A stretch of 64,000 nucleotides of DNA, taken from Smittia aterrima. Lineage: Eukaryota > Arthropoda > Insecta > Diptera > Chironomidae. The position numbers and the translations under genes were made by a program. The stretch's first letter is position 1; each line of letters opens with the position of its first letter. The stretch spans positions 25,637,537 through 25,701,536 of the forward strand of contig CP093829.1 in NCBI GenBank assembly GCA_033063855.1, written 5' to 3'. Below, in pieces: positions 48,664 to 61,000 of this stretch. The notes under the pieces are model-generated. The model saw nothing but the letters and a program-made list of their open reading frames with translations, had not been told where the DNA came from and did not search any database.

Positions 48664-48905
48664 CGAAAAGCGACTTATTACTTAATCTGCGACACGTAAA
48701 CTGAAAAATATTGTGTCTATTTTCAACTAAAAAAACATTTTCGCTGATAACACTGATTTAGGGTCAAAAGTTTATTTGATTGCTTTCAAGTGAAACAAAC
48801 AATTTTGATCAAATACTTCAAAACAGCGGTTGATTTTGCGCTATGTTTCGCGAAATCTCGATTTAGTTTTTTTTTGTAATGTTGAAAAGTTCAACAGAAT
48901 ACTTT

Positions 48906-49759
48906 CTAAAAGCCTCGATTCTTTTTGATTTGTCTTGCGATTATACAAGCGAAGAGAAGACCGAACAGTTGAATCACCGCAAGTACAAGCCCAACAATTC
49001 CTAGTGATAAAGCATGTGATTTGATGAAATCCCCAAAAGCTTGAACACATCCTATTGTGTGCATAGTTTCTTGAGTGGCATTACATGCAAAGTAGTCAAG
49101 ATGGCCAATTGGAATGTCGCAACATGAAAGCGGTATGCCTTCAACAGCGTCAATCCAATCTTGAAATCCTGGTTTATTTTCAATGCTTTCCAATCCGCAG
49201 CACTTGTACGTCTCTTGGATATTGTCCCATCCTGCCGCAATATGTGTCGTGTTTTTATAGAAAGGCATAGTAGGCTTGAACGCCTCCCTGACGAGTGAGT
49301 AGGTTGAACCTTTTAAAATGTATCCGGTAATGCCCGCGGAAAGTTCAAGAATGAAGACCACACTCAGCAATCCGCAGAACTAAAATTATAAAAAATGAAA
49401 ATAGATCTCAATAAAAATCTTCGTAAATATTTTTGTTACCGTCAAGATCATACAATAATTCTCTCTCATCGCACCAAAACATCCGAAAAATGCGATACAG
49501 AAGATAATCGAGCCAATGACAATCAGGAACGTTGGAAGCGTAAAAAACTGTTCGTCGAGGAAGTCCGTATAACCATGATAGATTCCTTGAACAGTTAACC
49601 CAACTGATAAAATGACAACGCCCGTCACCTATTAGCGAATCAATAATCAATATTTTTAAGAATCTTTAGGAAGTGTTAAAAATAATCACTCACCACAAAA
49701 ATAAAATTTAAAGCGAAAAGTGTAAACTTCATGCAATTTCCACTTGATGAGAGAGCCAT
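48906..49759 (-). CDS. Tetraspanin (Tsp42E-like) 1
   Basis: Three exons: 49694-49759, 49440-49628, 48906-49379; introns of 60-65 bp; 242 residues. Four hydrophobic segments: FTLFALNFIFV plus the next exon, PTFLIVIGSIIFCIAFFG, GLLSVVFILELSAGITGY, and a last one near ALSLGIVGLVLAVIQLFGLL. Between TM3 and TM4 is the large extracellular loop with the diagnostic CCG (YKCCG), a later SCC pair and further Cys, as expected for a tetraspanin. These proteins organise membrane microdomains with integrins and other partners. The cytosolic end ARQIKKNRGF has no tyrosine sorting motif. The first exon is 22 codons, exactly as in the divergent tetraspanin at 51060, supporting common ancestry. Subfamily assignment to the clustered Tsp42E group is inferred from size and exon plan. 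Confidence 0.9.
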
Positions 49760-51059
49760 GATTGATAAAAGTTTTTATCTTTACGGAATTTTGTATCTAA
49801 TGATGTAATCAAAAGAATTGGTGAACTTAGTGAACTATGATTTTGATTTCAATTTAAATGAAACTTCAAAAAATTATTTCTCGAATTACAGCTTAGGACA
49901 GTTGGAAACTTAAAAAACAAATGAAAACATTCCCAAAAGAAAATAAGTACTTTCGAAATGATGTCGTGGCCACAATTTCAATTATTAAAACAGAAATAAT
50001 AAGAGCGGGACCTAATTTCCAGAACAGCCCAAGATAAATTATCAATGCCTTTAGTTTGTTCTTCAACACACTCAAAGGTGTAAATTATTATTTTATCTGA
50101 TGCTTGTGCTGTTTTCATAAAGATATTGGGAGCTTGTGTTGATTTCATTTTCTTATCATCGTAATATTAGTTTGTTTAATTTAGTTGGAATGCTTGTGTC
50201 TCAATTATTTAAATATTTATCAACCGAAATCGAAATAAAAAATTAATTTTCAGTCCATGTGGAAAAGTTTCCCGCCTCTTTTAGTTTAGGCCACGTCAAA
50301 ACTTTTCATTTCAAGAAGCGATTTTTCTACGGCATTATTCAGCTATATTTTTCAACTTGTGTAAACTGCTGTATTTTTCAACTTGTGTAAACTGATTGAG
50401 TTTTCTTTGCTTGTGAAAGCTTTCTATGTTTTTTCAGCTTTCTAATTTTCTTTGCTCGAATAAACAAAAAAGCAACTAAGGTGAATAGATAGTGATGCAG
50501 AAATCTCTTCAAATTTAATTCAAATGAAATTAGTGAAAATTTACTTCTTTAAAGGATTTTAGTTAAACTTTGAATAACAAATTTCAAACGATATATTTAT
50601 ATAAGAGAAAATATGAGTTAACGGTCATTAAGATGAAAAAGAATATAATCATTAAACTAATTTATAGTTTAATTTAGAGAAATCCTCTTATTTCCAATTT
50701 ACTTGTTGTCATGGAAACGATTTCGCCAATTTATCGATCGGGACGAAAAAGAAAAGTGAAACAAGGATTCTTCATTTTCTTTTGCCACAATAGAAATTTT
50801 CTATCAGAAACTCTTTGGATGTCAAAAATTTTCATTCGCAGGAAGCTTCTTTTCTAAAACTCATATCACGAATATTATCCTTTTCCTTCTTTAACCGCTT
50901 TCTTTATTTCTTAAAATATTTTGCAGAAAATATTTATCAACAAGTGCATCATCAACAAGACACGGTGCATATTTCGAGTTTTGTGTTTTGGTAAACGGCT
51001 GGAAATTATTTCGTATTGGACAGCTTGAGGTAAACAAGAAGCATATTAAAAGACAAAAA
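49760..51059. other. Divergent upstream region of the two tetraspanin genes
   Basis: 1.3 kb between the start codons of two oppositely oriented tetraspanin genes. AT-rich, no gene seen. It contains a tandem duplication at 50346-50394. Both promoters must lie here. Confidence 0.6.
50346..50394. repeat. Two-copy tandem repeat (23 bp copies, 26 bp period)
   Basis: An identical 23-bp sequence (beginning TATTTTTCAACTTG and ending AAACTG) occurs at 50346-50368 and 50372-50394, separated by CTG. Perfect identity suggests a recent duplication in the divergent tetraspanin upstream region. Confidence 0.85.
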
Positions 51060-52226
51060 ATGGCAAACGGATGTGGTATGAACTGCATCAAGTATCTAGT
51101 GTTCATCTTCAACTTCCTGTTTGCGGTGAGCATTTTACACAATAAAAAAACATTTACAAATTTTAGTTCCTTCAACAAATATATTTTAAAAGAGGTAGTA
51201 AATCAAATGTAATGAAGTAACAAATATAAAAGTACAAACTTAAGATACGTAAGCAAATTTAAAGTTTTATTTTCAATAATTTTTTTAACAAGATGGTACT
51301 GTTGAAACCCCTGTTTTAACAGTAGCGCGCTCAATTGTCCTAAATCTGGAGTTAGTAGCTAAGTGACAATTAAAATGAAATTAATTGATAGAGTCCTAAT
51401 TTTACATCACAATTATGAACTTTACATCGTAAGGCAGCAATATTCAACTTGTGTGCTGTTTGTAGTGAATCAATTACAGAGGACATAAGATTGGTTAAAA
51501 AATCTCTTTCTTTTGAATCATAATAAGATATTTTCGACTTTTTTTAGTAATAATTCAAAAATTCCGACTCATCATGTCTTGCAGATGACCGGTTTGTTTA
51601 CAATCGTCGTAGGAGCGGTGATTCAAAGTTCTTATCATCACTATGAAAATTTTATTGGCGAAACTTTCTGGACTGCGCCGATAGTGATGATGATTGTTGG
51701 TTCAATGATCTTCGTCATTTCATTCCTCGGGTGTTGCGGAGCATTGCGTGAGTCAAGCTGGATGATTCTAACTTTCTCAGTGTTCTTGATGATCATCTTC
51801 GTTACTGAAATCGGAATCGGAGTTGCCGGTTACATCAAACACGGAGAATTACCAGGGATATTGGAGAAACAATTTAACAAAACTATGGATGATTATGCGA
51901 ACGATGTAGATGCTCAGCATGCATGGTCACTCGTTCAGGGAGAACTCGAATGCTGTGGAATTAAAGGTCCCGCTGATTGGCGTCCCATTTTTAAAAATAA
52001 AACTGTTCCTGCTATGTGCTGTCATTTGTTGCCGGAGAATGTTAAACACTGCACAATTGATTATGCTTCAAGTATCGGATGTTTGCCGAAGTTACTCAAA
52101 TTTCTCGACAACAAATCTTTGCTTCTCGGAGGTGTTGGCATTGGTATAGCTTTGATTCAACTCATCGGCGTGGTTTTCGCTTGTTGTTTATCTCGCGCTT
52201 TCCGCGAACATTACGAAGTCGTTTAG
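51060..52226 (+). CDS. Tetraspanin (Tsp42E/CD63-like) 2 with YEVV sorting tail
   Basis: Two exons, 51060-51125 and 51585-52226, with a 459-bp intron; 235 residues. TM1 spans the splice (CIKYLVFIFNFLFA then MTGLFTIVVGAVI), TM2 IVMMIVGSMIFVISFLGCCG, TM3 WMILTFSVFLMIIFVTEIGI, TM4 GGVGIGIALIQLIGVVFAC. The large loop holds CCGIKG, MCC and later Cys. Membrane-proximal cysteines (CGMNC, LGCCG, ACC) are likely palmitoylation sites, as in the family. The tail ends REHYEVV, where YEVV fits the YxxPhi adaptor-binding signal that sends CD63 (GYEVM) to late endosomes and lysosomes, so endolysosomal location is inferred. The first coding exon has the same length and phase as in the neighbouring tetraspanin. 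Stop and start are unambiguous. Confidence 0.93.
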
Positions 52227-53084
52227 ATTCGAGTTACGAAGAACTATCTATCCCAGAGCTTAGATGTTGACAATCTTCTCTTAAATGGATCGAAGGAAAA
52301 ATATTGTTGCTACATGAGCGAGTCATCTCATTTTATTGTAATAATTTAGATAATAGGACATAGTTATAGAAAATATCTTTGTATTCTTGACTTGAATGTC
52401 CGATCTGAATAAGAAAAGTTAGTTGTTTTTGTGTCACCACAAAAAGTAGTATTTTTTGTTTTGTCCTTGACGCGTCCAATGCGACTTTCCATGTGAAAGT
52501 TTCTTTACACAAATAGCTTCGAGAGCTATTTATTTTTGATGAAACGATTTTACTTCGATAGGGACATGACAATACGATTGAATATTTAACGATGTCTACT
52601 GCTTCAACCCTTTTACACTTGTCACACATCTATAGATGTAAGATATCATGTGACATTACTGAAACTTAAAAGACAAAAAAAAAACTTACCTTCTACAATG
52701 TTTTTCTCTTTTTACACATTGAACGTGAAAAACTATTTTATAATGAAAATTCATTTGCGAAAATTGTCGCTTGTTTTTGTCCCACGTTTATGTTCTTATC
52801 TCTTCGTAGAAACTTAAAACTAAGTAGGAATTTCTAGCTCTGAAAAAGTGAAAATAAATGTACAAACAATCGGTAGATGACGTATAAAATAAAATGTAAA
52901 GTACGAATTATCGTTCTTTTAAATGCAAAAAACAGAAATAAATCTGTTTCAAATTTTCTTATTTGAATGTGACAAATTTATTTGATTCTTTTTTCGGGGA
53001 AACAATAAAATATTTACACAATAATAGTGCTCGAGTTTTATGACGCGTTCAACAAGTTGATGGTCTTTGGCAGTGACATGAATA
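52227..53084. other. 3' UTRs of convergent tetraspanin 2 and SIN1 genes
   Basis: 858 bp between two stop codons that face each other. AT-rich with several AATAAA or AATAAA-like hexamers near 52.85-52.94 kb. No additional gene seen. Confidence 0.6.
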
Positions 53085-54807
53085 TTAAAAATGTTTCTTT
53101 CGTAAAAAACTTTTTTTTGTCTTCTCATTTCTATTGAGATACTCGCGACGGACTGAACTTGTTCTCATTTGAAGAATATGATTGACTTTCAGTACAATCT
53201 CTTCAGCTGTTGTTGGGTCAGTCTCAAATGAATGAATTTTTAATGTAAATGAAACTGAAGTAGTAGCTTCGACAAGCGAGGTAGAAGGTCCAAATGAAAC
53301 TTGATCAAAGAACATTGGATTATGAGCGATTCTGACCTCAAAACGACTCGACTTTCGAGATCCAATCTCACACCAGGCGACTGCGTCCATCGAATAATGA
53401 ATTGCTTTTACACTTTTAAAGAATAACGTTGCACTTTTCTGCTGAATGGGATCGATCTCGATCTTTTCGCCAGAGATTCCAAGTTGAACTTCGGTTCGGA
53501 AGTGTTTCTTTGAGACGAACGAAACTCGATAAGCGCGATAAATTGGAGCTGTAAGAGATTCATGAGACATTATCAATATTTTAAAGACAAAGAATTTTTT
53601 TACCTTCCACCATTGTATCGTGAATGTTCATGGCAAGATCATCCGTTCGGCGAATAAGATTTAGCGGCAGCGATGTATTTTGTTCTGTTGGCGACTGTTT
53701 TGTAAGTGAATGCATAATTGTCGATTCGGAAACAACCGAAAATGCTCTCTGTTGAAATGAAAGCGGAACCCTTTTCGATAAAGCCAAATATGCAAACTGA
53801 AAACGTTGCACTTGTTCGTTGTAATCAAGGGCAGGAAAATCAAGATCAGGCTCTCCAGTTTCATCTGTAATGAACAATCCATATTCTTTAACATCCTCAA
53901 AGTTAACTTGCTGAGCAACTGTTGGAAGCTCCTGTGTGATTTTAAACAAAATATATCCTATGAACTCCTCGATCTTGGCACTTGCTTGTACACAACATCT
54001 GACTGGATAGTCTCGATATTCTTTCGGGAAGGGAATCACAAATACTTGAATGGTCCTGATTTCATTAAATGGATGCGATGTTCCATCAAAGCATGAGTAC
54101 TGTCTGAACTTATTGATTGGCATCGGAGGAAGGTTTTCAATCTGTTCAGAGAGCTTTGAGGTTTTCGGTAACTGAGATTCATAGTTTTCGTTTCGTTGAA
54201 ATAATTGATCGTCGTCATTCATTTCATGATTGAATTGAACGATAGAATCATCAAGTTTTACAGTTTTGATTTGTAATTGTTTTCTTCTCATGTCGGTCAT
54301 CTTCTCGAGCTTCGTATCGGTGTTAGTTCTGAATCTGAAGAATGGACCGTCCTGAGCAAAGTTGATGTCAAACGATTGAGAAAGTAGCTCATCTCCATCT
54401 TCAAAACAAGTATGAGCTTAGTGCAAGGAAAGGATATTTGAAACCGGGTTTAGTATAAGAACACTTACGACTTTCGACCTCTAATCCAGGATAAATATAA
54501 AAGTTTTCAGTCGGTTTATTGTTTTCTCGTTTTGTCCCATCATGATCCTCCATCCGTTCAGGAGAGTTCGTGTTTTGTTTTCTTGGAATCTGGCAATAAT
54601 TTCGAACCAAATCGTCACTATTCATTACTTGTTCAGAGCATCCTAAAAGATTCAAACATAAAATAAATATTGTTTTGAAATACAAATTTCAAAATTTAAT
54701 TTTTCGGCAAATTTATCAGAGAATTTTGTCTCACCGGTGTCGTCTGTTGATATAAAAGAGTGTTTAATATGGCTCAGAAGCCAATGCTTATTGTTAAAAG
54801 TCGCCAT
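53085..54807 (-). CDS. Sin1: SIN1 (MAPKAP1), TORC2 complex subunit
   Basis: Four exons: 54735-54807, 54469-54642, 53604-54398, 53085-53548; 501 residues. The N-terminus (LLSHIKHSFISTDDTG) matches the conserved SIN1 start (LAHIRQS..TSDDTG in human). Residues about 170-290 form the CRIM domain (INKFRQYSCFDG, then IQVFVIPFP, KIEEFIGYILFKIT, the acidic DETGEPDLDFPALD and NEQVQRFQFAYLAL), which recruits AGC-kinase substrates to TORC2. The last 150 residues (YRAYRVSFVSKKHFRTEVQL to the end) fit the PH domain, which binds phosphoinositides. The stretch between CRIM and PH is only about 60 residues, with no visible Raf-like Ras-binding domain, where the human protein has one. SIN1 is essential for TORC2 phosphorylation of Akt at the hydrophobic motif. 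Its ATG is 255 bp downstream of the FKBP59 stop on the same strand. The start is the only one giving the family N-terminus. Confidence 0.9.
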
Positions 54808-55062
54808 CGCCAGATAACCATTTAAGTTATGAAATTGCAAATTGAAAATTTGGTTGAAGCGTTTTTTTAGCTACACAGTTTCATTTTTCCTCAACTTGTA
54901 CGTAGGACACACTGTATTTTTTAGAAGTATTTTTCAAAATGGTTTTCAGTTTAATCGAAACAATTTTTTCACGAGTTAGCGTAAGCATAGAATTAGCATT
55001 GATACGTCATGTATTTAAAAATCTTAGCTTTTTATTTCACGCGAAAAACTAATGAAAATTTT

Positions 55063-56987
55063 TTACATATTTTTAAGGACTTCGGTAAATTCATTCTGGC
55101 ACATGATAAGATCAGGATTTTCCTTCTCAAACAAAGTTGCTGGATGATCGCGTTCTTCTGCTCGCCACTCGCCAAACTTTGTGTTGGACATCACTAAAAA
55201 TAATAATTTAGTTAGTTATTATCTAATAAGTTTAGTAACTAGAAATTTAAACTTACCGTCCGGGGCATGTAATGCTTGAATTCTTTCTTTCTGTAGAAGG
55301 GAATTGAAGAAGGATTGATTGGAAAAGAAATTTATAATTTTAAATTTTCGGGATAACCCAAGTTAAGACAGTTCTGATCATTGAGAGAAACATGGACGAA
55401 AGAAATGAATTGATTGGAATGATTAGGCTCTACTTTGATTTAGATTGAAAAGTGGACATTAACCACTTACAGTTCCATCAGCAGCGGCGAAGCGTGAAAA
55501 CATATTTTTATAACGAGCTTTCTCTTCGCGCTGATATTCTTTAATCTTCTGCTTGCAAATGGTAATTTGATTTACAGCTGCTTTGTTTTCTGGTTCGAGT
55601 TCATTAACACGCTCAAAGTCTGAAAGAGCTTTCTCCGTCTCACCTTTGAAATGAAAAAAAAATCAATATGCTGTACATGTATCAATGAGAAAAGACATAC
55701 CCAATGTTAAAAGCGCTTGTCCTCGTCGATATAACGCTTTAACATTCTTGGAATCGAGAAGAAGAGCTTCATTACACTGAAAGAGGTACGATATATTTCG
55801 GAATTAGATTTTAATCATTAACCTCCTCACAGCATGTTTCACTTCATCCAAGTCGTTGAGCTTTTGATGACACAAAGCTTTGTTTAAGTAAACCGAAATC
55901 GACAAAGCTTTTGCTTCACCATCAACAGAAGTGTCTAGAAACAAAATTAGTTAAGTCATACTGACTAGAAGTTTAAACCTCAATTTAAAAATTTACCGCA
56001 ATTAGATAAGAATGAGTGGCATTTCTCGTAGAATTTCAATGCCATTTTGAACTTTTCATTTTTGAAGTAATTTGTGCCTTTCTCTTTAAAGATTTTCGAT
56101 TGTTCAAGACTCTCTGGTTTGTCAAGTTTCCAAGATTCGACGGCCTTTTCAAATTCGTTGAGTGTAACTGTGTATTCGACTGTTACATTCGCTGGAACAT
56201 TTAATTGCTCGTTTCCGTTTTCTCCAAAGGCGTACTTCGGTTTGATGACCAGCCTGGAAGTTTCGCCTTGACACATCTTCTCAAGTGCAATTTCTACTCC
56301 TGAGATTACACCGAACTCTTCTCCTTCGCCAATATTGAACTCAATATCACGATCTTCAATAATACGATCATCACAGCGACCAACGATGTGACACTTAACG
56401 AGAGCACCATCATTTGGTGTCTTCTTTTTATCGCTCTTCGTGACAATAAAACGTTCGATGCCTCCATCACCGTTTTTCGATAAGTCTTGTCCTTTCCAAC
56501 CGAGCATTTCAAGCTCAAATTTAAGTGTTGAGTTTGGAGGGATGTTTGGGGGGCTACCAGCAACTCCATAAGCATAGTTAGAAGCACAAGTCAACATACA
56601 TTTCTCGCCCTTCTTCATCGAACTGACGCCGATATCAAAAGCTCTAATTACTTGGCCTGACGTAGCGAAAAATATAAAGAAAATGAAGAAAAGGACAATG
56701 AAACTAACAAAATGGTCTATTAAAGGAATTTTACCTTTTCCTAAGCTAAATTCAAAAGGTTCATTTCGGTCAAGACTTGAATCGAATTTTGTTCCATCAA
56801 CGAGAGTTCCCGTGTAATGAAGTGAAACTTGGCATCCATCGCAAGGACTTTCCAAACCTTGCCCTTCCTAAAATTAAAAAATATTTACAAAAAAATCTAT
56901 CATTTCCATTTTTCTTTTGTATTTCATTACCTTCAAGATTTCCTTCAACACGCCACCATCATCAGAGAGATCAATTTGCTGAGACAT
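55063..56987 (-). CDS. FKBP59: FKBP59 (FKBP4/FKBP52-type immunophilin co-chaperone)
   Basis: Eight exons: 56931-56987, 56735-56867, 55997-56656, 55831-55934, 55701-55776, 55471-55643, 55257-55290, 55063-55193; 455 residues. The first PPIase domain (about 20-130) has VSLHYTGTLVDGTKFDSS, GKGQVIRAFDIGV and the end STLKFELEML. A second, degenerate FKBP domain follows (IVGRCDDRIIEDRDIEF, VISGVEIALEKM, CQGETSRLVIKPKYAFG). Residues about 265-400 are three TPR repeats (IFKEKGTNYFKNEKF, VYLNKALCHQKLND, KALYRRGQALLTLG) with the Lys and Asn typical of the Hsp90 MEEVD clamp. Family proteins are cytosolic Hsp90 co-chaperones; the fly member is known to bind TRPL channels. A 78-bp intron inside the first FKBP domain (56657-56734) has no stop codon and keeps frame, so an unspliced transcript would read through. 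Introns are 50-230 bp; the gene lies head-to-tail with Sin1. Confidence 0.94.
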
Positions 56988-58071
56988 CTCGTTGTTCAAT
57001 TATGCAATACTTATTTTCGAATTATTCTAATTCTTATTCTTTAATTCTTGAATCAAATATTCTTGTGAGAAAACTCTACAAATTCTAGAAAATTTTAGAA
57101 TACGCAACCCCTCGTCATGTTTGTAGAGTGTTGAGAATTTTCCCGCTCCTTTTTAAACTTCCACTTCGAGTTCAAAAGCTTGATTTTCCAGAGTTCAAAA
57201 AACTTGATTGCGCTTATTTCTAAAAAATCACTTTCACTGCACTTATTTAAGCAATTTCTCGTTGAAAATTTCCGAGCGATTTGAAGGGATACACAAATCG
57301 CTTTACGAGAGAGAAATTCCAAAACAAATTTTTGGGTTTTTCGGGGTGCCCACGGAAATCGAAGGGATTTTTTTCAAAGAGAAAGATTCCATGTATATTA
57401 ACATATATAAATTTGATACATGGGCTTTTCTTGCTCTTTCGCATCGTGCACTATTTCTCTCACGTCCATGTGCTTCTTCCACCACCCACTCTTGTCTCAC
57501 TCTCCTGACGAAAAAAACATTTTCCTTCTTTTGCAGAGAGGACGAAAAGCTCGCTCCGTGGTAATAATTCCTTCAGTCTGCTTTCATTTCTCGGCAATGT
57601 CGTATCGGGAAAAACTAGCAAAAAAATTAAATTTGCTTCATTTCAAATTTGTGCCAGAAAACTAAGTTTTTGAGACTTTCATTTGAAATTCCGTGCGAAG
57701 GAATAAAATATCACAGTGTTGAATTGAAAATTTGGTTGATTGTTTGAAAAACCAGTTGTCGTGTGACATTAAGAATCTTGAAATTGTCTAAGTGCTGAGG
57801 AAAAGTTCACTATTTGTTTCGTCTCACGACAAGGATATTAGAGACAAAATTTGTCTTTCGAACGTAAATTCTCTTCGTTTGGTTAAATAAAAAGAGTTGA
57901 AGTGTTTTTGATCCAACGGAAACTTTTTCGTAGAAATAAAATTGCATAAGCGATGAAAATGGATGTTTTTGCATTTGAAAAATTCCTCAAACATTTATTT
58001 TTCTACTTGAGCCTCAGCCGTGCAGCACTCATCAATGCCTCAACAATAAATTTTCATTAAGAGAAAACAAA
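56988..58071. other. Intergenic region between FKBP59 and the GPCR gene
   Basis: 1.08 kb between two divergent start codons. It must include both promoters and 5' UTRs. Overlapping open frames of 60-118 codons at 57.2-57.7 kb on both strands have no recognisable relatives and are probably chance. Confidence 0.55.
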
Positions 58072-61000
58072 ATGGATAACGTCAGCAACCCATTTAACAT
58101 GGGCATGCCTCAAAAAAATTTGCAGCGCATTCCACATGACATGGAAGATTATCCGTTCTCGATGGCAAATAACTCATCATTGGATTTTGCTCAGGTTATG
58201 ATAAACTTCATGAAATCGACCATAAAGAATAAGATCTTAAGTCGAATATTTACTGAAAGAGACAATCAAAATCTTTTTCAGATTGTTGACTCGGCGATGT
58301 TTGATGAGAGCGTTAATGATAATATGACTTACACTCAAATGATGCGTCACTCGTCAACAATATCGATCATTTATTGTATCGCTTATTTTCTCGTGTTCAG
58401 TGTGGGACTCATCGGAAATCTCTTCGTCATCTCTGTTGTCTTTCGAGTGCGTTGCAATGATTTAAATAAATGGGACTTTTCTTTTTATGTGATAAAAATA
58501 TTTCTAGGTACCACGGATGAGAACACCAACAAATCTTTTCATTGCAAATCTTGCGATCGCCGACGTTCTCGTGATTGTGTTTTGTGTACCTGCAACTTTA
58601 ATGAGTAATTTGTTTGTGCGTGAGTACAGCTTCTTTCTTTAATTATGTTGGAATGTTCTATTTTTTTTTGTTCGAACACGCGTTGAATACACCCGTTGAA
58701 TAACTAATCTCTATTTCAATCAGAAATCGCTGAGCAAACAAAAAATCCTTGAAAATGATCTTGTAAATCCAATCACAGCAATCGATTTGGTGATATGAAT
58801 GATAAGGATGACGACAAAATAATAGTCTTTTAAAGTTTCGGGTTAATTTAATATCTTGGTTATTAAGGTAATGGCGAAAATTGGGATAAGGAAAAAGAAA
58901 ATAATATTTCTAAAAACAAATGTGATGAAAAAAACTCTTTCGATAGTCAGAAATCGGCGTGTGAAAACTTAATCAATATTTGGTTTTCTGGTTCGAGGAT
59001 CAATTAAACTAGATGATCAAAATTTATTTTAAAAAATGAAAAGTTTCAATTGATTTTTTTCAAAAAAAAATCTTTTTAAAAGCTTAATACAGCTGAAAAA
59101 TTAAAATGTTGTCAACTGAGTAGACGAGGCAGCTGATTTGGATCGTGTCAAATAAAAGTGAACATCCGATTCAGAATCTCATCACCTCTCAGGAAATTAA
59201 TTTCTCAAGTTGCAATTTCGTTGTTCGTCTCTCTCGAAATATTTTCGATTTTCTCGAATTTCCTCGAAACGCTTGGCGCAATTTGTCGTTTTGATTGAAT
59301 CTCAAGCACCGATTTGAATTGATTTTTCATCGTACGCTTAACAATTTCACGATGTTTTCTTTCACCGATGTTGTTTGTTAGAACAAAATTTCAACAAGGT
59401 TAGCTTTTGTGAATTTGTTCTTCTGCCTCGAATAAAGTTATGTATATGACCATCTCTCCGGAAAATATTGATCGGGAAGACACAAAATAAATAATTGCTG
59501 AGATTTTTATCGCTCCTTTATAAAAAGAGTCGCTCAATCCTCCACACGACATGTAAAAAATCTTTACTAAACACTCAAGCCATGATCAAAACATTGTTGG
59601 AGTACATCCAAAAAGTTGCAATTGATATATCATTTCTGCTGTTGGAACATCCTGTGGACATGTATCTTTTAAACCACTTTAAAGAAGCGACATGTAAAAT
59701 GTGGAAATATCTGGGGAAAAAATCCAAATCGTTAAACGGCGCTGCTTGACAGCTCGTTCCTATGAGATTTTATCTCCACAACTATGTCGCCTCTATAAGT
59801 TGTTACATGAAATAACATTTTTCTGTATACCACAACAAAGCGAAAAGCTTTAAATGCTAAAGCAATTTGTATGCTAATTCGAATGAAGTAAGTGTGCATA
59901 TAAAAGTCAATTCTCAGCGAAATTATTGCTCATGTGTGAGAGATTTAAAAATGCTTTCCATTTAGAATTGCAATCCTTCATTTTAATTTATGAGAAAATC
60001 AAGTATTTAATCAACAGCTTGTTTATCATATATTTTCATCTATGGTTTTATAATCAAAGCATGAATTCGTCAAAGGAGAAGGGTCATCAATCTCTTAGCG
60101 AAGTTTCAAGCTCAAAGGAAATAAATGGAAACGATTTTCTTTCCAGAGTATTTTTTTTGTTTCGGAAAACGGAAGTAAAATCTAGGTCATCGGTCAATAA
60201 ACTGATTTTACCTGGTCAGGGCTGCTTCCTTTTCTGTTTCGTATTTGAGTTGGTAGAAATCGTAAGAGAAAGGTTGAAAAGTTTAAAAGCAACTTTTAGT
60301 GGAAGAAAATATATAAGGAAAGTTTCAAAGTTATTCAACCCGAAAGTAAAAGAACAAGTTTGATGAAACTAACTAGCAATGAAAGTTTAGTTGATTTATG
60401 GACTTATTTCAATAAACTAACACAAAATTGATTTTCTTAGTCAAAGGATTGGAGTTATATGTTGATTTGTGGAGGAAAAGGAAGGTCCGAGAGAGCCCTC
60501 TCATATCTGATAATATTTCGAGGATGAGTTCTCAAGCAACGAAAGAGAGTAAAGAGAATTATATGTGAAAATAGGGAAGCGAATGACCTAAATTTGAAAT
60601 GAAAATTGTTATGTAGTCTGGCTTGGAACATATAAAATATATCGCAACGATTCCTGTTAACCGTTCCAATGCTTTTGCATTACAATGATATTTTCCTTGT
60701 GAGCAGAAACCTCAGTGGAACGAGAGAAATTTTGAAAATTCAATTTTCTGAGCAACAAGATATTTTATAGATTTTTTATGTTTAAAAGTTCTTTTTTAAA
60801 AAAAAATCTACAGAAATGCGCTATATAGGGCAATGTCAAACTTATACTTCAATTCTTCTTCCATCTATCAGGATTCTACTATCATTTCTTGTCATCTGTC
60901 TTGTCCAACTTAAGAGAACATATTTCACAATAATTATTTTTTTATTAGATTTATTTGGCTAAGAATTTTCTACAGTCTGTTTGCTCAAAGAGACAAAAAT

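Noticed and set aside
56657..56734. Treating FKBP59 as an intronless fusion across this stretch, with a transmembrane insertion
   Set aside because: The FKBP consensus is restored exactly (GKGQVIRAFDIGV) when the GT-AG intron is removed, so the insertion is intron, not a membrane segment.
57208..57564. 118-codon plus-strand frame between FKBP59 and the GPCR gene
   Set aside because: Low-complexity Phe/Leu/Ser composition, frames open on both strands at once, no recognisable family.
59926..60363. 145-codon plus-strand frame inside the GPCR intron
   Set aside because: No similarity recognised, no promoter or splice evidence; interpreted as chance in AT-rich intron.
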